This document shows, piece by piece, positions 62,319 to 64,000 of a DNA stretch of 64,000 nt. The translations under genes and the position numbers were made by a program. Within the stretch, counting starts at the first letter, position 1. Every line of letters starts with the position of its first letter. The notes beneath the pieces were generated by a model that had not been told where the DNA came from, did not search any database, and saw nothing but the letters and a program-made list of their open reading frames with translations. This stretch comes from Acidobacteriaceae bacterium (GTDB lineage: Bacteria; Acidobacteriota; Terriglobia; Terriglobales; Acidobacteriaceae): positions 1-64,000 of the forward strand of contig CAHJWN010000001.1 in the NCBI GenBank assembly GCA_903642265.1. The letters are read 5' to 3'.

Positions 62319-64000
62319 ATGACTGTAAGCCGCCATCACGAGAAGCGCCTGATCTCGCGGAGAGCGGCACTGAAGAGCTTGAGTGCGGCTCCTCTTCTGC
62401 TTCGGTCGGCAGCCTTCTTCGGCTCTGAACCTCCCCACCTTCCTGAAGCGCCTACTGTGCCTGGTGCGAGTGCGCTGCCATTCGATGATGTGCGACTAAG
62501 GCCGCAATACCCGGCAAAGTTGCAGCTCGCAGACGTGCTTGGCCTGATCACGCCTGGCTCGGATGAATATGCCACCGAAGGCTTTGCTGTTGCCATTGAA
62601 GCCCAGCTTCTAAGCTGGGGCGAAGCGCTGAAGACTTCGCTCGCAGCAGGCATCGCATCGATCGACAAACTCCTGAACGCGTCGATGACGGGTACCCAAC
62701 TCGGCAAGGCGAAGGAAACTTTACTGCGTTCCGGTTATGGGATTGAGATCGTGCAACGAACCTTCAATCGCGTCGATGTTGTTGGCGACGCCTTCCAGTT
62801 TCGCAAAGAAGTCCAGGCATGGCTTGAGCCAATCGGCGAGGTTGAGACGGCGGAGTTCGAGGTTTACTCACTGCTCCTGCTTCCTGGGCCGTCCCTGCGG
62901 GTAAGCGCTTCGGTTCGGTACGATCTGGTCTCGAAGCGGAAGGATGGCCAGCGCGAGGAACGGGTTGGGAGTTGGGAGACCGAATGGATGCGCGGCGTGG
63001 CTGGGGAGTGGAAGGTCTCCAAGTGGAAGGCAAATGCGGAGACGTTGGCGACCTTACGCGGACCCGGATTCATCGATGTGACTGTTGCGGCGATCGGCGA
63101 GACGGAGTCCTTCAAAGCGCAGATGATGCGCGGGGTCGATCACTGGCGAACCGTAGTCGACGGCGCCTGCGGCATTGATGTCTACAGCAATAATGGTGTG
63201 GCGGCGGGGGACTTCGACAACGACGGGTTTGACGATATCTATGTGAGTCAGCCTGCTGGCCTGCCAAACCGGCTTTATAGGAACCGCGGCGACGGCAGCT
63301 TTGAAGATGTGACGGACAAGGCCGGGGTGGGCGTGCTCGACAATACCGCCTGTGCTCTCTTTGCAGATTTTCGCAACAAGGGTGTGCAAGATTTGCTTGT
63401 CGTGTGCGGAAGCGGGCCAATCCTATTTTTGAACCAGGGCGACGGGACGTTTGTCATGAAGCGCGATGCGTTCAAGTTTGCGCATCCGCCGCAGGGAACG
63501 TTCACCCATGCGGCGCTGGCGGATTACGACCGCGACGGGCTTCTGGATATCTACTTTTGCACCTACCAGTATTACCTTGGCCTCGATCAGTATCACTACC
63601 CGGTGCCATATTACGACGCGCGCAACGGCCCGCCGAATTGCCTGCTGCACAACCAGGGTGACGGAGTGTTTATCGAGCGGACCGAGGAAGCCGGGTTGAA
63701 TGCGCAAAACGATCGGTACAGCTTTGCCTGCGCCTGGGGCGATGCAGATTCGAACGGTCTGCCGGACCTCTGCGTGGCGAACGACTTTGGAACCACGCAG
63801 CTCTATCGAAATAACGGCGACGGGACCTTCAAGATCGCATCAAGCGAAGCGCATGTAGAAGACGTAGGCGCGGGGATGGGCGCCTGCTGGGCTGACGTAA
63901 ACAACGATGGGCATCAAGACATCTACATTACGAGTATGTGGGAGGCTGCGGGACAGCGCGTCTCCGAGCAGCCTCACTTCCATCCGGCAGCTTCACAGAA
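62319..64000 (+). CDS. CRTAC1-family protein with extra N-terminal domain, 3'-truncated by the window edge
   Basis: The frame starting at ATG 62319 stays open to the window end (560 codons). A twin-arginine-type leader (RLISRRAALKSLSAAPLLLRS) is followed by about 240 residues of unassigned domain, including a region with regular strands (TAEFEVYSLLLLPGPSLRVSASVRYDLV) like a NTF2/SnoaL-type or nuclear-transport-like fold. Then VCBS repeats with calcium loops DFDNDGFDDIYVSQ, DYDRDGLLDIYFC, DADSNGLPDLCVAN and DVNNDGHQDIYIT follow. A C-terminal ASPIC/UnbV domain is expected beyond the edge. It is a paralogue of 50739-52517 and is transcribed away from the TonB gene from a shared 232-bp region. 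Confidence 0.82.
   Translation, partial: MTVSRHHEKRLISRRAALKSLSAAPLLLRSAAFFGSEPPHLPEAPTVPGASALPFDDVRLRPQYPAKLQLADVLGLITPGSDEYATEGFAVAIEAQLLSWGEALKTSLAAGIASIDKLLNASMTGTQLGKAKETLLRSGYGIEIVQRTFNRVDVVGDAFQFRKEVQAWLEPIGEVETAEFEVYSLLLLPGPSLRVSASVRYDLVSKRKDGQREERVGSWETEWMRGVAGEWKVSKWKANAETLATLRGPGFIDVTVAAIGETESFKAQMMRGVDHWRTVVDGACGIDVYSNNGVAAGDFDNDGFDDIYVSQPAGLPNRLYRNRGDGSFEDVTDKAGVGVLDNTACALFADFRNKGVQDLLVVCGSGPILFLNQGDGTFVMKRDAFKFAHPPQGTFTHAALADYDRDGLLDIYFCTYQYYLGLDQYHYPVPYYDARNGPPNCLLHNQGDGVFIERTEEAGLNAQNDRYSFACAWGDADSNGLPDLCVANDFGTTQLYRNNGDGTFKIASSEAHVEDVGAGMGACWADVNNDGHQDIYITSMWEAAGQRVSEQPHFHPAASQ

Noticed and set aside
1-64000. tRNA, rRNA, insertion sequences, prophage genes, CRISPR arrays
   Set aside because: By eye, no TTCGA-type T-loop cloverleaf, no transposase or integrase, and no regularly spaced direct repeats of CRISPR size were found. 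The tandem repeats noted have no unique spacers. A tRNAscan-type search could still reveal a tRNA I missed.

Overview
The window looks like a chromosomal segment of a soil acidobacterium (class Terriglobia, Acidobacteriaceae-like). This is inferred from family content, not from a marker gene. The supporting features are a VWFA-related secreted protein of the acidobacterial type, an Oar-like TonB receptor with an N-terminal carboxypeptidase-regulatory domain, CRTAC1/ASPIC-UnbV proteins, an S53 (kumamolisin-type) protease with stacked Ig-like domains, several twin-arginine-exported sugar isomerases/oxidoreductases, high GC, and GC-rich dispersed palindromic repeats. There are no rRNA genes, recognisable tRNAs, insertion sequences, prophage genes or CRISPR arrays.

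Region 1 (1-9.4 kb): cytochrome P450, an oligopeptide-type ABC ATPase, a 23-bp minisatellite, a TSUP permease, a DUF971/DUF3050 pair, a lipoprotein, a small secreted protein, a UvrD/PcrA helicase with a large acidic insert, and a tiny basic protein ending at a strong bidirectional terminator. Region 2 (9.4-17.6 kb): secreted S53 protease, OPT transporter, a compositionally odd PD-(D/E)XK-like gene, Ohr peroxidase, and a degenerate flavodoxin-like protein. Region 3 (17.7-23.2 kb, minus strand): pheS-pheT (PheT lacks the EMAP-II-like B2 domain), a YceI protein, and a marR-pirin operon headed by a perfect palindromic operator. Region 4 (23.3-28.5 kb): zapB-like, zapA, a TPR-thioredoxin protein, a structurally convincing 6S RNA not previously marked by any open frame, an Lgt-like membrane protein, an RluD-type pseudouridine synthase and a VWA protein.

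Region 5 (28.5-34.6 kb): secreted protein, adenosine deaminase, a VapBC toxin-antitoxin pair, a cationic amino-acid-type APC permease that appears to start at CTG, ComF, and an HNH endonuclease. Region 6 (34.6-50.6 kb) is carbohydrate-oriented. It holds a GH3 beta-glucosidase / hexuronate MFS / uronate isomerase operon preceded by 16-bp tandem repeats. It also holds a Bcr/CflA-type efflux pump, a Gfo/Idh/MocA oxidoreductase with two Tat-exported TIM-barrel isomerases and a beta-propeller protein, and a translationally coupled Zn-dehydrogenase/SDR/metallohydrolase operon facing an ACS-type MFS transporter.

Region 7 (50.7-64 kb) is the most interesting block. Two CRTAC1 (VCBS + ASPIC/UnbV) genes point away from each other's flanks and enclose a minus-strand run: TonB receptor, TPR protein, phosphatase-superfamily protein, unknown protein, and a second, paralogous TPR protein. 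The TonB gene has a TTGACA promoter followed by a perfect LacI-type palindrome, so the block may be a regulated cell-envelope uptake or processing system. The second CRTAC1 gene runs off the right edge.

A recurrent theme is a -10 hexamer 6-8 nt upstream of the start codon without a Shine-Dalgarno sequence, suggesting that leaderless mRNAs are common in this genome.
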